Below are positions 17,039 to 25,676 of a stretch of 64,000 bases of DNA, in pieces. Origin of the DNA: Arthrobacter globiformis. GTDB lineage: Bacteria > Actinomycetota > Actinomycetes > Actinomycetales > Micrococcaceae. The notes below the pieces were generated by a model. The model did not search any database. It was not told the origin of the DNA and saw nothing but the letters and a program-made list of their open reading frames with translations. How positions within the stretch are numbered: the first letter of the stretch is position 1; every line of letters starts with the position of its first letter. The DNA lies in NCBI RefSeq assembly GCF_030817195.1, contig NZ_JAUSYZ010000001.1:2356001-2420000 (forward strand), in the 5' to 3' direction. The position numbers and the translations under genes are program-made.

Positions 17039-17998
17039 CTAACCCCTGATGTGGGCCAGCTCGTCGGGCAATTCGCGGCCTTTTTTCCCCATGGCTTCTG
17101 CCCATAGCCGCCCTGCCCGGTAGGAGGAGCGCACCAAGGGCCCGCTCATGGCGCCGAGGAATCCCATCTCTTCAGCTTCGGCCTTGAGCTCAACGAATTC
17201 CTGGGGCTTGACCCACCGGGAGACGGGGTGATGTTTTTGGCTGGGGCGCAGGTACTGATTGATGGTGACAAGATCGCATCCGGCCCCCCGGAGGTCTTGG
17301 AGTGCTTCCGACACTTCGGCCCTCGTTTCACCCATTCCAAGAATGAGGTTTGACTTGGTCACCATCCCGTTTTCGCTGCCCTGCCGGATGACGTCAAGGG
17401 AACGCTGATACCGGAACGCCGGACGGATGGCCTTGAAGATCCTTGGCACTGTTTCGACGTTGTGGGCGAATACTTCCGGCCGGGCGTCGATGACCAACTG
17501 GATGAGATCCTGGTGGCCAGTGAAGTCCGGAATCAGGATCTCCACGCCGGTTCCTGCGTTGAGGGTGTGGATTTGCCTGATTGTTTCGGCGTACAGCCAG
17601 GCGCCTTCATCGGGGAGATCGTCGCGCGCCACGCCGGTGACGGTGGCGTAACGCAGGCCCATGGTCCGCACGGATTCGGCGACCTTGATGGGTTCGGTCG
17701 GGTCCAGTGCTTCGGGTTTGCCGGTGTCGATCTGGCAGAAGTCGCACCTTCTGGTGCACTGGGCCCCGCCGATGAGGAAGGTGGCTTCCCTGTCTTCCCA
17801 GCATTCGTAGATGTTGGGGCATCCGGCTTCTTCGCAGACTGTGTGGAGGCCTTCTTTTCGTACCAGGTTCTTCAGCCCGATGAATTCGGGCCCGGTTTTT
17901 ACCTTGCTTCTGATCCACTCCGGTTTCCGTTCCACGGGTGTTTCGGAGTTACGTGCCTCGACGCGCAGCATGCGCCGGCCCTCGGGTGCAATGGTCAC
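17039..17998 (-). CDS. lipA: Lipoyl synthase
   Basis: The 319-residue radical-SAM enzyme inserts two sulfurs into octanoyl-protein. It has the auxiliary-cluster cysteines in CEEAGCPNIYEC and the radical-SAM motif CTRRCDFCQ, and ends with the usual LVRSSYRAG segment carrying the conserved RSSY serine ligand. The operon supplies lipoyl synthase but no LipB or LplA, so octanoylation must come from elsewhere in the genome. Its placement beside E3 and E2 suggests a private lipoylation step for the free-standing lipoyl protein at 23790. Confidence 0.95.
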   Translation of the reverse strand: MTIAPEGRRMLRVEARNSETPVERKPEWIRSKVKTGPEFIGLKNLVRKEGLHTVCEEAGCPNIYECWEDREATFLIGGAQCTRRCDFCQIDTGKPEALDPTEPIKVAESVRTMGLRYATVTGVARDDLPDEGAWLYAETIRQIHTLNAGTGVEILIPDFTGHQDLIQLVIDARPEVFAHNVETVPRIFKAIRPAFRYQRSLDVIRQGSENGMVTKSNLILGMGETRAEVSEALQDLRGAGCDLVTINQYLRPSQKHHPVSRWVKPQEFVELKAEAEEMGFLGAMSGPLVRSSYRAGRLWAEAMGKKGRELPDELAHIRG

Positions 17999-18062
17999 GT
18001 CCGTGCTCCTGGCATCTCGAATCGAATGGTCGCTGCGGATCGCAGCCGTTCAGCGCCGGACA

Positions 18063-18950
18063 TCATTTATGTGGACGTCCGCAGCGGATATTGGTGTGTT
18101 CAGTGGTTTTTGCGTAGGCCCGGAGTACTGCGGTGGAAGTGTCGGGCCAGGCTATGGGGGCCCATTCGCCGAACTCGACGGTCGAAAGCGCCGTACAGGC
18201 CAGACCGGCTTCCCGGTCCACCCACAGGAAGCTCCCTGCCATGCCGAAATGGCCGAAGGTTTTTGGGGAGTTCTCCGGGCTGGTCCAGTGTGGTGACTTA
18301 TGCCCGCGTATTTCGGCTCCGGCCCCCCAGTCGTTGTCGGCGTGATAGCCGAATCCGGGAAGGAAGCCTGCCAGCCCCGGGTATGCCAGCGAAGAGAGCG
18401 CATCGATCCTCGCTTGTGGGAACACTGCAGGTTTCAGCAGTTCCCAGGCCAGGCGTGCAGTGTCTGCGATTGTCCCTTCGCCGCCCTTTGACGGAGGGCC
18501 GGTCAGTTTCGTTTCATGCATGCCCAGAGGTTCCAGTACCCGGATCCGCATCTCATCGCGGAAGTCCTTTCCGGACCGGTCCGCCAAATGCTCGGCAGCA
18601 AGGTCGATGCCGGTGTTGGAGTAGATCCGCCGGACCCCTGCAGGTGCCCGTACCTGCTCATCGGCAAAGGCGACCCCTGATGCGTGCGAGAGCAGATGCA
18701 GTAGTGAGGACCCTCCCGGGCCGGCCTCGTCGTCGAGTGAAATCACGCCCTCGTCCGCTGCCGAAAGAACTGTGAGGGCCGTGAGGAGTTTGGTGACCGA
18801 AGCCAGCCGGTACACCCGGCCTGAATCCTCACGCCCCAGGACGCCGTCTTCCCCGATAACGGCCAGGGACGGGATTCCGGGCCACTTTTGGAGTTGTAGC
18901 GAGACCTCATTGGCTAAGGGGGGGAAGTCTTTGTCGTTTAGCGCCCTCAT
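18063..18950 (-). CDS. Serine hydrolase of the beta-lactamase/class C PBP fold
   Basis: A 295-residue protein with the SxxK nucleophile motif in LASVTKLLTAL, the YxN element in YSNTG, and GHFGMAGSF as the third (HxG/KTG-like) motif. Start ATG 18950 (MRALNDKDFPPLANEV). The frame stays open upstream but would run into the divergent gene. No signal peptide is evident, so it probably acts in the cytoplasm as an esterase or peptidase-like enzyme. It is the first gene of the lipA-lpd-E2 operon. A role in ester or lactone opening of the pathway substrate is possible but unproven. Confidence 0.8.
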   Translation of the reverse strand: MRALNDKDFPPLANEVSLQLQKWPGIPSLAVIGEDGVLGREDSGRVYRLASVTKLLTALTVLSAADEGVISLDDEAGPGGSSLLHLLSHASGVAFADEQVRAPAGVRRIYSNTGIDLAAEHLADRSGKDFRDEMRIRVLEPLGMHETKLTGPPSKGGEGTIADTARLAWELLKPAVFPQARIDALSSLAYPGLAGFLPGFGYHADNDWGAGAEIRGHKSPHWTSPENSPKTFGHFGMAGSFLWVDREAGLACTALSTVEFGEWAPIAWPDTSTAVLRAYAKTTEHTNIRCGRPHK

Positions 18951-19016
18951 TGGCAGCCTTCCGAATTCATTGATGACGATTGTGAAAACCAGCCACGGAA
19001 GCTGCCGTCTCCTGCG

Positions 19017-19046
19017 TTGACAGGCCTCCGTGATCTGAGTCATACT
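19017..19046 (+). promoter_or_regulatory. Promoter of the GlpD-like operon
   Basis: TTGACA (19017-19022) and CATACT (19041-19046) with an 18-bp spacer place transcription start at about 19053. That is the A of the ATG, giving a leaderless mRNA. Confidence 0.5.
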
Positions 19047-19052
19047 CTACCT

Positions 19053-20798
19053 ATGAATCACATATGTGAGCAAGTGCACGAATGTGAGAATGAGGGATCC
19101 GAGGCGCTGGCGCCGGTCGACATTCTCGTGATCGGTGGCGGTGTCAACGGCCTGGCTGTCGCCAGGGAAGCATCGTCCCGGGGCTGGCTGGCAGCGGTTG
19201 TCGACGCCGAAGATTTCGGGGCCGGTACGTCAGGAGCATCCAGTCGGCTGATCCACGGAGGTATCCGGTATCTGGAGAACCTGGAGTTTCATCTTGTGCG
19301 GGAGTCGCTGCGTGAGCGCGAACGGCTGCTTCAAACGGCTCCGCACCTGGTAAAGCCCTTTCCCCTCCTGATTCCGTTTTACCGCCATAACCAGCGCTCG
19401 GGCTTCATGGTGCGTGTGGGCATGTTCCTGTACGACGTGTTGTCCTTTGATAAGTCCACTCCGCTGCATAAACCGCTGTCGAAGGCAGAGGTTGAAGTGA
19501 AGTACCCGGGGCTGGAACCGGATGACCTGTACGGGGCGGTCCTGTACTACGACGCCCAGGTCGCCAACGCAGAACGGCTCTGCGTCGAACAGGCACTGGA
19601 CGTCAGCAGTTTCGGCGGCCGGGTCCACAACCACCTGAAGGTAACAGGACTTAACCAGTCCGAGGGGGGCGTGAACGTTCAGCTCACCGACACCCTGACC
19701 GGCCGGCAGCTGGTTCAGCCGGCACGGGTAGTGGTGAACGCGTCGGGACCCTGGGTAGATATGGTGCTGAGCCATTCCATGCACGAGAGTGCCCGGCTCA
19801 TCGGTGGAACCAAGGGCTCCCATATGACCGTCGGCCCCTTTCCGGGTGCCCCCAAAACTGGGGTGCACTACGAAGCTGTTAGTGACGGCCGCGCAATCCT
19901 CGTGCTTCCTTTACCGGACGGGAACTACCTCATCGGCTCCACGGACATCTTTTTCGAAGGTGATCCGGCCGAAGCCGTCATGACCGACGAGGAGATCGCT
20001 TATCTGCTGAAAGAAGTGAATACCCTGATACCGCAGGCGGGGCTCACGGCCCGGTCCGTCGTGCACACAATCTCCGGCGTCCGCCCGCTGCCGTACTCGC
20101 CCAAAGCCAAAACAGCAGCCCAAGTGAGCCGGAACCATCACGTGAGCGTCCACCCCACGATCAAGAGTCTTTTCAGCATCAGCGGGGGGAAATTGACCAC
20201 ACACAGAGCACTGGGGGAGATGGCAATGAATGTGGTCGAAACGCATACAACACCACGTTCCTCACGAGCCCCCTGGCGCAGGATCTTCCCGTCCGGTTCT
20301 TCCGGGACGAAGCACCTCAAATTGCCAGGTGCACGCTGCGCCGACTGGGGTCTGTTCCAGAAGGACTTCCTGGAACAGACCAAGCTGTCCCCGAGCGCTG
20401 CACGGAGGCTGCTCGGACTCTACGGAGTCCGTGCCGCCAGGATTGAAGAACTGATCTGCGCAGATCCGTCCCTTGGCGCGCCGCTGCCCAGCCATAAGGA
20501 CACGGTAGGGGCCGAAGTCGTACTCGCGGTCCGTGAGGAATTCGCCCGCACGCTTATCGACATTGTCGCCCGCCGGATGCTGCTGTCCTGGTGTGACGAT
20601 GCCGGGCTAAAGGCCGTTGAAGCCGTTGCTGAAATCGCCGCCCGGGAATTGCAGTGGGACGAGCAGCGAGTCCACCAGGAAATCGAGGCCTACCGCCAAT
20701 GGATCCGCCACCGCAGACCGCGTGTCATGGAAGACACCGCCATCATGCTGTCCAACCTAGCCAAATACCCAACATCAATGAAGAAATCGGAGCAATAA
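19053..20798 (+). CDS. FAD-dependent polyol-phosphate dehydrogenase, GlpD/EryB family
   Basis: The 581-residue flavoprotein has the FAD motif VDILVIGGGVNGLAVAREAS at about residue 22, FGAGTSGASSRLIHGGIRYL and the GlpD C-terminal cap domain. GlpD oxidises glycerol-3-phosphate and passes electrons to quinone. The homologue EryB oxidises erythritol phosphate. Here the gene clusters with FGGY kinases and a SorC regulator, as ery genes do in Brucella, so the substrate may be another polyol phosphate. The first roughly 20 residues overlap the operator; ATG 19053 fits a leaderless message, GTG 19074 is an alternative. The aldolase-family gene starts 3 bp after its stop. Confidence 0.85.
   Translation: MNHICEQVHECENEGSEALAPVDILVIGGGVNGLAVAREASSRGWLAAVVDAEDFGAGTSGASSRLIHGGIRYLENLEFHLVRESLRERERLLQTAPHLVKPFPLLIPFYRHNQRSGFMVRVGMFLYDVLSFDKSTPLHKPLSKAEVEVKYPGLEPDDLYGAVLYYDAQVANAERLCVEQALDVSSFGGRVHNHLKVTGLNQSEGGVNVQLTDTLTGRQLVQPARVVVNASGPWVDMVLSHSMHESARLIGGTKGSHMTVGPFPGAPKTGVHYEAVSDGRAILVLPLPDGNYLIGSTDIFFEGDPAEAVMTDEEIAYLLKEVNTLIPQAGLTARSVVHTISGVRPLPYSPKAKTAAQVSRNHHVSVHPTIKSLFSISGGKLTTHRALGEMAMNVVETHTTPRSSRAPWRRIFPSGSSGTKHLKLPGARCADWGLFQKDFLEQTKLSPSAARRLLGLYGVRAARIEELICADPSLGAPLPSHKDTVGAEVVLAVREEFARTLIDIVARRMLLSWCDDAGLKAVEAVAEIAARELQWDEQRVHQEIEAYRQWIRHRRPRVMEDTAIMLSNLAKYPTSMKKSEQ
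19058..19087. promoter_or_regulatory. Tandem 12-bp palindromic operators
   Basis: TCACATATGTGA (19058-19069, perfect) and GCACGAATGTGA (19076-19087) start 18 bp apart, immediately downstream of the inferred transcription start and inside the first codons. The same pair with the same 18-bp offset occurs at 27063-27092. Likely site for the SorC-family repressor at 25677. Confidence 0.65.
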
Positions 20799-20801
20799 CT
20801 C

Positions 20802-21698
20802 ATGTCACTCGTATCCCTTCCCGAACTGCTGGACCACGCTGGTAAGAACCGCTACGCCGTCGGATACTTCGAGTCCTGGGACATCTACAGCCTTGAAGCC
20901 ACCATCGCCGCGGCCGAGGCAAGCCAGTCGCCGGTCATCATCGGAATCGGCGGCCTGTCCTCGAACCACGAATGGCTGCAGTCCGGCGGCATCGAACTCT
21001 ACGGTGCTGCCTCCCGCGCGCTGGCCGACCGTGCGAAGGTTCCGGTCGCCACTTTGTTCAACGAGGCCGACAGCTTCGCCGAGGCTGCAGGCGGACTGGG
21101 AGCAGGCTTCAACTCGGTCATGATGCACACCCAGGGCTGGGACCAGAACAAGCTCATCGCAGACACGGCAGCGCTGGTCGCGGCGGCGCACGCCGTCAAC
21201 GTCGCCGTCGAAGGTGAAATCGGTGCGCTGGCAGAAATCAAGGACGGTGTCCTTGACGCAGCCGGTGCCTCCTACACGACGCCGGAAGCCGCCGAACTCT
21301 TCGTCCGTGAAACCAACGTTGACTGCCTCGCGGTGGCGGTAGGAAACGTCCACTTCGTCACCGGGGGCCACGTGCCGACGGTCCAGGTGGACCTCATCAA
21401 GGAAATCGGCAACACCGTCGACGTTCCCCTCGTTCTGCACGGCGGATCCGGCACCCCGGACGATCAGACCCGCCAGGCCGTTGAAGCCGGCATCACCAAG
21501 GTCAATGTCGGCACCAAGCTCAAGCACGTCTTCGGCCAGGCCCTCCTGGCCGAACTGGGCCGCCCGGTTGAGGACCCGAACCTGGTCTTTGGCTCGCGGT
21601 TCGAGGGCGACGCCAACTCCCGCGCCGGAGTGGCTCTGCGCAAGGAAATCCAGCGGCTCATGGACGTCTTCGGTTCCACCGGTCAGGCCGGCCGCTAA
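20802..21698 (+). CDS. Class II aldolase family protein with altered active site
   Basis: The 298-residue protein is co-linear with class II fructose/tagatose-bisphosphate aldolases: VEGEIGAL at 136-143, VGNVHFVTGGH with His184 and VLHGGSGTPDD with His213 in the usual zinc and phosphate loops. The catalytic loop that reads HLDHG in aldolases is LFNEAD (residues 85-90). Asn87 thus takes the catalytic Asp place and Glu88 a zinc-ligand His place. It may still bind a metal but do different chemistry (another retro-aldol, isomerisation or epimerisation). The stop overlaps the E1 start (TAATG), so the two are translationally coupled. Confidence 0.85.
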   Translation: MSLVSLPELLDHAGKNRYAVGYFESWDIYSLEATIAAAEASQSPVIIGIGGLSSNHEWLQSGGIELYGAASRALADRAKVPVATLFNEADSFAEAAGGLGAGFNSVMMHTQGWDQNKLIADTAALVAAAHAVNVAVEGEIGALAEIKDGVLDAAGASYTTPEAAELFVRETNVDCLAVAVGNVHFVTGGHVPTVQVDLIKEIGNTVDVPLVLHGGSGTPDDQTRQAVEAGITKVNVGTKLKHVFGQALLAELGRPVEDPNLVFGSRFEGDANSRAGVALRKEIQRLMDVFGSTGQAGR

Positions 21699-23785
21699 TG
21701 TCCCAGTCCACACATACCCTGCAAAAAGAAGTCCTGGGCACGGACGAGAGCCTGCACCTGCTGGAGGAAATGGTCCTCATCCGGCAGTTCGAGCAGACCG
21801 CGTACCTGCGCTACCTCCAGGGAGAGATCCCCGGAACACTGCACCAGTCACAGGGCCAGGAAGCCGTGGCCGTGGGAGTCTGCTCGCTGCTGCGCACCGA
21901 AGACTGGATCACCTCGACCCACCGGCCCCACGGTCACGCCCTGGCCAAGGGGCTGGACCCGGCGGCCGGGATGGCCGAAATCTACGGCCGGGAAACCGGC
22001 TGCCTGGGCGGGCGCGGCGGATCGATGCACCTTGGCGACCCGGCCCTGGGCATTCTTCCCTCGATCGCCATCGTTGGCGGCGGCATTACCATTGCCCCAG
22101 GCCTTGCACACGCGCTGAAGTACAAGGAGACGGACAATGTCGTTGTCTGTTTCTTCGGTGACGGTGCGGTCAACGAAGGTGCTTTCCATGAAGGCGTGAA
22201 CTACGCGGCGGCGTTCAATCTCCCCGTGATCTTCGTTTGCGAAAACAACATGTACGGCGCTTCGACGCCGTTCCACGAAACTACCCGGAACATCAACGTC
22301 GCCTCCAGGGGCGAGGCCTATGGCATTCCGTCCGAACAGGCCGACGGAATGGACGTCAGGGCAGTCCGGGAGGCCACGCAGCGTGCGCTGGAAACCGCCC
22401 GCAGCGGCAAAGGCCCCGTCCTGCTCGAATTCCTCACCTACCGGTACGTAGGCCACAGCCGCGGCGACGCCCGGGGTTACCGGACCAAGGACGAAGAAGC
22501 CATCTGGGCGGCGAAGGACCCGATCAAGACCTTCGGTGCCGCACTCGTGGAAGAAGGCACCGCCTCCGAGGAACAGGTCAAGGAAGCCACAGCCCGTGCC
22601 AAGAAGCGCATCGCAGAAGCGCTCAAGCACGCCCAGCAGGCACCCTGGCCGGACCCGGTCACCGCCCTTGCTCCGAACATCATCTTCGGCAACCCGCCCC
22701 AGGAAGTCGAGGGCGCCGGACCGCTTGAAGAAGGTTCAGAGGAGGAACGGTACATCTCCATCGCCGACTCGATCCGGGAGACGCTGCACAGCGAACTCGG
22801 CACGGACCCGAACCTGGTTCTGTTGGGCGAGGACGTAGGTGTGCCCGGCGGATTCGGCGGTGCATTCGGCGTCTACCAGGGGCTGGCCGAGGAATACGGC
22901 CGGCACCGCGTGATCGATACCCCGATCAGCGAGAAGGCCATCATGGGCGCAGCGATCGGTGCCGCCATCGGCGGTTTGCGCACCGTGCCGGATCTTCAGT
23001 ACGCGGACTTCGTCTTCGAAGCCATGGACGAACTCGTCAACGAAGCGGCCAAGCAGCGCTACATGTCCAACGGAAAACTGACGATCCCGACGGTGCTGCG
23101 CTGCCCCGTGGGCGCATCGCAGCGGGGCGCCCAGCACGCGCAGTGCCCGGAGAGTTTCTTCATGCACGTGCCCGGGATCAAGGTGCTCTGCATCTCGGAC
23201 CCGTACACGGCCAAGGGCGCCCTTACGGCCGCCATCCGGGACGACGACCCGGTCCTGGTCTTCGAGCACAAGCTGCTTTACGGTGCGAAGAAACGCCAGG
23301 AAGCCGGTTCCATCAACACGCGCGCGTACGTTCCGGAAGAGAACTTCGCACTGCCTGTCGGGCAGGCCCGGGTCCGCCGTCGGGGCAAGGACGCGACCAT
23401 CGTTGCGACCTTCACCGAACTGTACAAAGCCCTGGAACTCGCGGAGAAGCTCTCGGCAGAAGGAATCGAACTCGAAGTCATCGACCCCGTATGGCTCTCC
23501 CCGTTCGACTGGACGACCGTCATGGAAAGCGTCAGGCGCACGGGCAGGCTCGTCATTGCCCACGAAGCGCATCTGACGGGTGGATGGGGCGCCGAAGTGA
23601 GCGCCAGGATCTCCGATGAGCTGTTCGCTGATCTGAAGGCACCGGTCCGCCGCGTCGCCAGCCGCGACATCCCCATGCCGTTCTCTCCGCCTCTGGAAGC
23701 GGCAGTCCTGCCGCTGGCGGAGCACATTGAGGCCGCGGTCCGGGACGTCCTGTCAACGGACCACACCCGATCCGGAAAGGAGTAA
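21698..23785 (+). CDS. Fused alpha/beta E1 of a thiamine-diphosphate 2-oxoacid/acetoin dehydrogenase complex
   Basis: A 695-residue fusion. Residues 1-330 are an E1-alpha of the pyruvate/acetoin type with GGRGGSMHLGD and the ThDP motif GDGAVNEG ending in CENN. Residues about 345-695 are E1-beta (GEDVGVPGGFGGAFGVYQGL, RCPVGA, VIDPVWLSPFDW). The enzyme decarboxylates a 2-oxoacid, or cleaves an acyloin, and reductively acylates lipoamide. It is translationally coupled to the aldolase-family gene and is followed after 4 bp by the gene for its lipoyl partner. Fusion of alpha and beta is known in some actinobacterial E1s. The true donor substrate here is open. Confidence 0.9.
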   Translation: MSQSTHTLQKEVLGTDESLHLLEEMVLIRQFEQTAYLRYLQGEIPGTLHQSQGQEAVAVGVCSLLRTEDWITSTHRPHGHALAKGLDPAAGMAEIYGRETGCLGGRGGSMHLGDPALGILPSIAIVGGGITIAPGLAHALKYKETDNVVVCFFGDGAVNEGAFHEGVNYAAAFNLPVIFVCENNMYGASTPFHETTRNINVASRGEAYGIPSEQADGMDVRAVREATQRALETARSGKGPVLLEFLTYRYVGHSRGDARGYRTKDEEAIWAAKDPIKTFGAALVEEGTASEEQVKEATARAKKRIAEALKHAQQAPWPDPVTALAPNIIFGNPPQEVEGAGPLEEGSEEERYISIADSIRETLHSELGTDPNLVLLGEDVGVPGGFGGAFGVYQGLAEEYGRHRVIDTPISEKAIMGAAIGAAIGGLRTVPDLQYADFVFEAMDELVNEAAKQRYMSNGKLTIPTVLRCPVGASQRGAQHAQCPESFFMHVPGIKVLCISDPYTAKGALTAAIRDDDPVLVFEHKLLYGAKKRQEAGSINTRAYVPEENFALPVGQARVRRRGKDATIVATFTELYKALELAEKLSAEGIELEVIDPVWLSPFDWTTVMESVRRTGRLVIAHEAHLTGGWGAEVSARISDELFADLKAPVRRVASRDIPMPFSPPLEAAVLPLAEHIEAAVRDVLSTDHTRSGKE

Positions 23786-23789
23786 GACT

Positions 23790-24047
23790 GTGGAAGCCAT
23801 CGTCATGCCTGCCCTTGGGCAGACAAGTGAAGAAGCATACATCCAGGAATGGCTGGTCAAGGAGGGCGACGAAGTCGAAATGGGCCAGCCCCTCCTCAGC
23901 GTCGAAACCGACAAGGCACAGCTGGAGGTCGAATGCGTAGCCGACGGCGTTCTGCTGAAGATCGTCTGCCCCGCTGATACCACCGTGAACGCGGGAACCA
24001 TCATCGCCTACATCGGTGAAGCCGGGGAAACCGTTCCCGCCGAGTAG
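23790..24047 (+). CDS. Free-standing lipoyl (biotinyl-lipoyl attachment) domain protein
   Basis: An 85-residue protein that is one lipoyl domain and nothing else: VMPALGQTSEEA at the start, the lipoylation hairpin VETDKAQLEVE with Lys42, and a final TIIAYIGEAGE strand. It starts at GTG 23790 with AAGGAG 8 bases upstream. It is the swinging-arm half of an E2 whose catalytic half is encoded at 14814-15500 in the divergent operon. It has no linker or subunit-binding domain, so docking between E1, this carrier and E2 must be non-covalent. LipA from the same locus presumably completes its cofactor. Confidence 0.92.
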   Translation: MEAIVMPALGQTSEEAYIQEWLVKEGDEVEMGQPLLSVETDKAQLEVECVADGVLLKIVCPADTTVNAGTIIAYIGEAGETVPAE

Positions 24048-24062
24048 CACCCTGCAAACGCC

Positions 24063-24103
24063 GCGGTTCGCATCCCTGCCGATCCGGCAGGGATGCGAAC
24101 CGC
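24063..24103 (+). other. Intercistronic perfect hairpin
   Basis: Two 18-bp perfect arms (starting GCGGTTCGCATCCC) flank the loop GATCC, 15 bp after the lipoyl gene stop and 24 bp before the kinase start. There is no T-run, so it may stabilise or process mRNA, or partially attenuate, between the dehydrogenase genes and the kinase/regulator genes. Confidence 0.75.
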
Positions 24104-24127
24104 ACCCATCCCTCAGGAGACAGCCCA

Positions 24128-25591
24128 TTGGGTCAGCCCCAGGTTTTAGCCATCGACTGCGGAACCCAGTCTGTCCGCTGCCTTCTATTTGACCCCGGGA
24201 CCGGAACCTACGAGATCGGAGCATCCGAAAAACTTGCACTGAAAGTCCGGGGGCCCCAGCAGATCGAGATTGATCCGCTTGAACTTGTGGCCGCAACCGT
24301 TCGGGTGCTGCGCGCGACACTGGCCAAATGTGAACAGACCCCGCTGTGCATCGGGATCACCAACATGCGCGAGTCAGCGATAGCGTGGTCCCGTGAGACG
24401 GGCCTTCCCGTCCATGACGGGATCATGTGGATGTCCCAGCAAAGCCAGAACATCGTTTCCCGCTGGGATGACGACGGGCTGGCACCCCTGATCCGGGAAC
24501 GAACAGGGCTTAGCAACCACACCTTCTTTTTCGGATCAAAAATAGCGTGGCTGTTCAACGAGAGACCCGACCTGGCGGCCATGGCAAAAACCGGCAAAAT
24601 CGCCGTCGGGACCATCGATTCCTGGCTGCTGTACTCCCTGACGGGTGGAACCGTCCACGCCACCGACGTCTCCAACGCCTCCCGATACCAGCTCCTGAAC
24701 CTTCACTCACTGCACTGGGACGAGCAGCTGCCGGAAGCGCTGGGTATTCCCCGTGCAGCCTTGCCGGACGTCCGACCGACAGCCTCCCACTTCGGACACA
24801 CCGACCCGCAGGTCACCGGCTACCGCATACCGATCACAGGCATGATCGGAGACCAGCAGGCATCCCTGCTCGGCCACGGCTGCGACGGACAAGGAGAAGC
24901 GAAGGCGACATTTGGCACCTCCTGCGTCGTGAGCGCAAACCTTGGCCAAACCCCATCAACCGCCGAGGGGCTCGTCACGTCGATAGCCTGGTCAGCACCC
25001 GATAACGGCGCGGTGTACGAGATGGAAGGATCTGCCTTCCATTGCGGGTACACGATGTCCTGGCTCGCCAAAACGCTCTCCCTGCCTGCCGCAGCCCCCT
25101 ACGAACCGGAACGAAGCGAGCTGCCAGCCAGCCAGCGGGTCTACGTGGTGCCCTCATTCACTGAACTCGGCGCACCCCGGTGGCCGAAGGGATCAGGGGC
25201 GTTCATTAGCGGCCTGCGAATGGACTCCGGTCCATCGGACATCGTGCGGGCTGGAATCGAAAGCATGGCCTTCCAAGCCTTCGACCTTGTCACAGCGATC
25301 CCCGACCTGCCGGGCGCAAAGCCGCTGTCCGTCGACGGAGGCGGAGCCGGCAACAACTACCTGTGCCAGCTGCTCGCCGATCTCACAGCAACAACAATTG
25401 TCCGGCCGCCCAGCCGTGAACTGACGGCGCTGGGAGCTGCCCGCGTAGCCCTAAGAACCCTCGGGAACAATCTTCCCGCCGGTTCCGCGGTGACAGGACC
25501 TCCTGACTATTTCACCCCTTCAGATGGACCCTCTTACGCCGCGGAAGGCTTTCTTCACTGGAAGGAGCTCATCGCCCGGAATCTCAGCTGA
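24128..25591 (+). CDS. FGGY-family kinase, glycerol kinase-like
   Basis: The 487-residue protein follows GlpK closely: AIDCGTQSVRCLLFD (phosphate 1), ITNMRESAIAWSRETG, GTIDSWLLYSLTGG with HATDVSNASR, GMIGDQQASLLGHG and the adenosine motif VDGGGAGNNYLCQLLADL. It would phosphorylate glycerol or a related polyol with ATP. Together with the GlpD-like flavoprotein it makes a kinase/dehydrogenase pair. Start is TTG 24128 with AGGAG 8 bases upstream. The SorC gene begins 85 bp downstream, probably in the same transcript. Confidence 0.88.
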   Translation: MGQPQVLAIDCGTQSVRCLLFDPGTGTYEIGASEKLALKVRGPQQIEIDPLELVAATVRVLRATLAKCEQTPLCIGITNMRESAIAWSRETGLPVHDGIMWMSQQSQNIVSRWDDDGLAPLIRERTGLSNHTFFFGSKIAWLFNERPDLAAMAKTGKIAVGTIDSWLLYSLTGGTVHATDVSNASRYQLLNLHSLHWDEQLPEALGIPRAALPDVRPTASHFGHTDPQVTGYRIPITGMIGDQQASLLGHGCDGQGEAKATFGTSCVVSANLGQTPSTAEGLVTSIAWSAPDNGAVYEMEGSAFHCGYTMSWLAKTLSLPAAAPYEPERSELPASQRVYVVPSFTELGAPRWPKGSGAFISGLRMDSGPSDIVRAGIESMAFQAFDLVTAIPDLPGAKPLSVDGGGAGNNYLCQLLADLTATTIVRPPSRELTALGAARVALRTLGNNLPAGSAVTGPPDYFTPSDGPSYAAEGFLHWKELIARNLS

Positions 25592-25676
25592 GGGCGCTGC
25601 GGGCTTGATTGAGGACCGCGGCCGATACAATTGAAAACAGTTTCATCTGAGGCACACCGTGCCGGTAGGGAGCAGC

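Noticed and set aside
18951..19043. Longer start for the serine hydrolase
   Set aside because: It would place coding sequence across the divergent promoter of the GlpD-like gene. ATG 18950 is sufficient for the domain.
23553..24320. 255-codon minus-strand frame across E1, lipoyl and kinase genes
   Set aside because: It is the antisense shadow of three well-supported genes.
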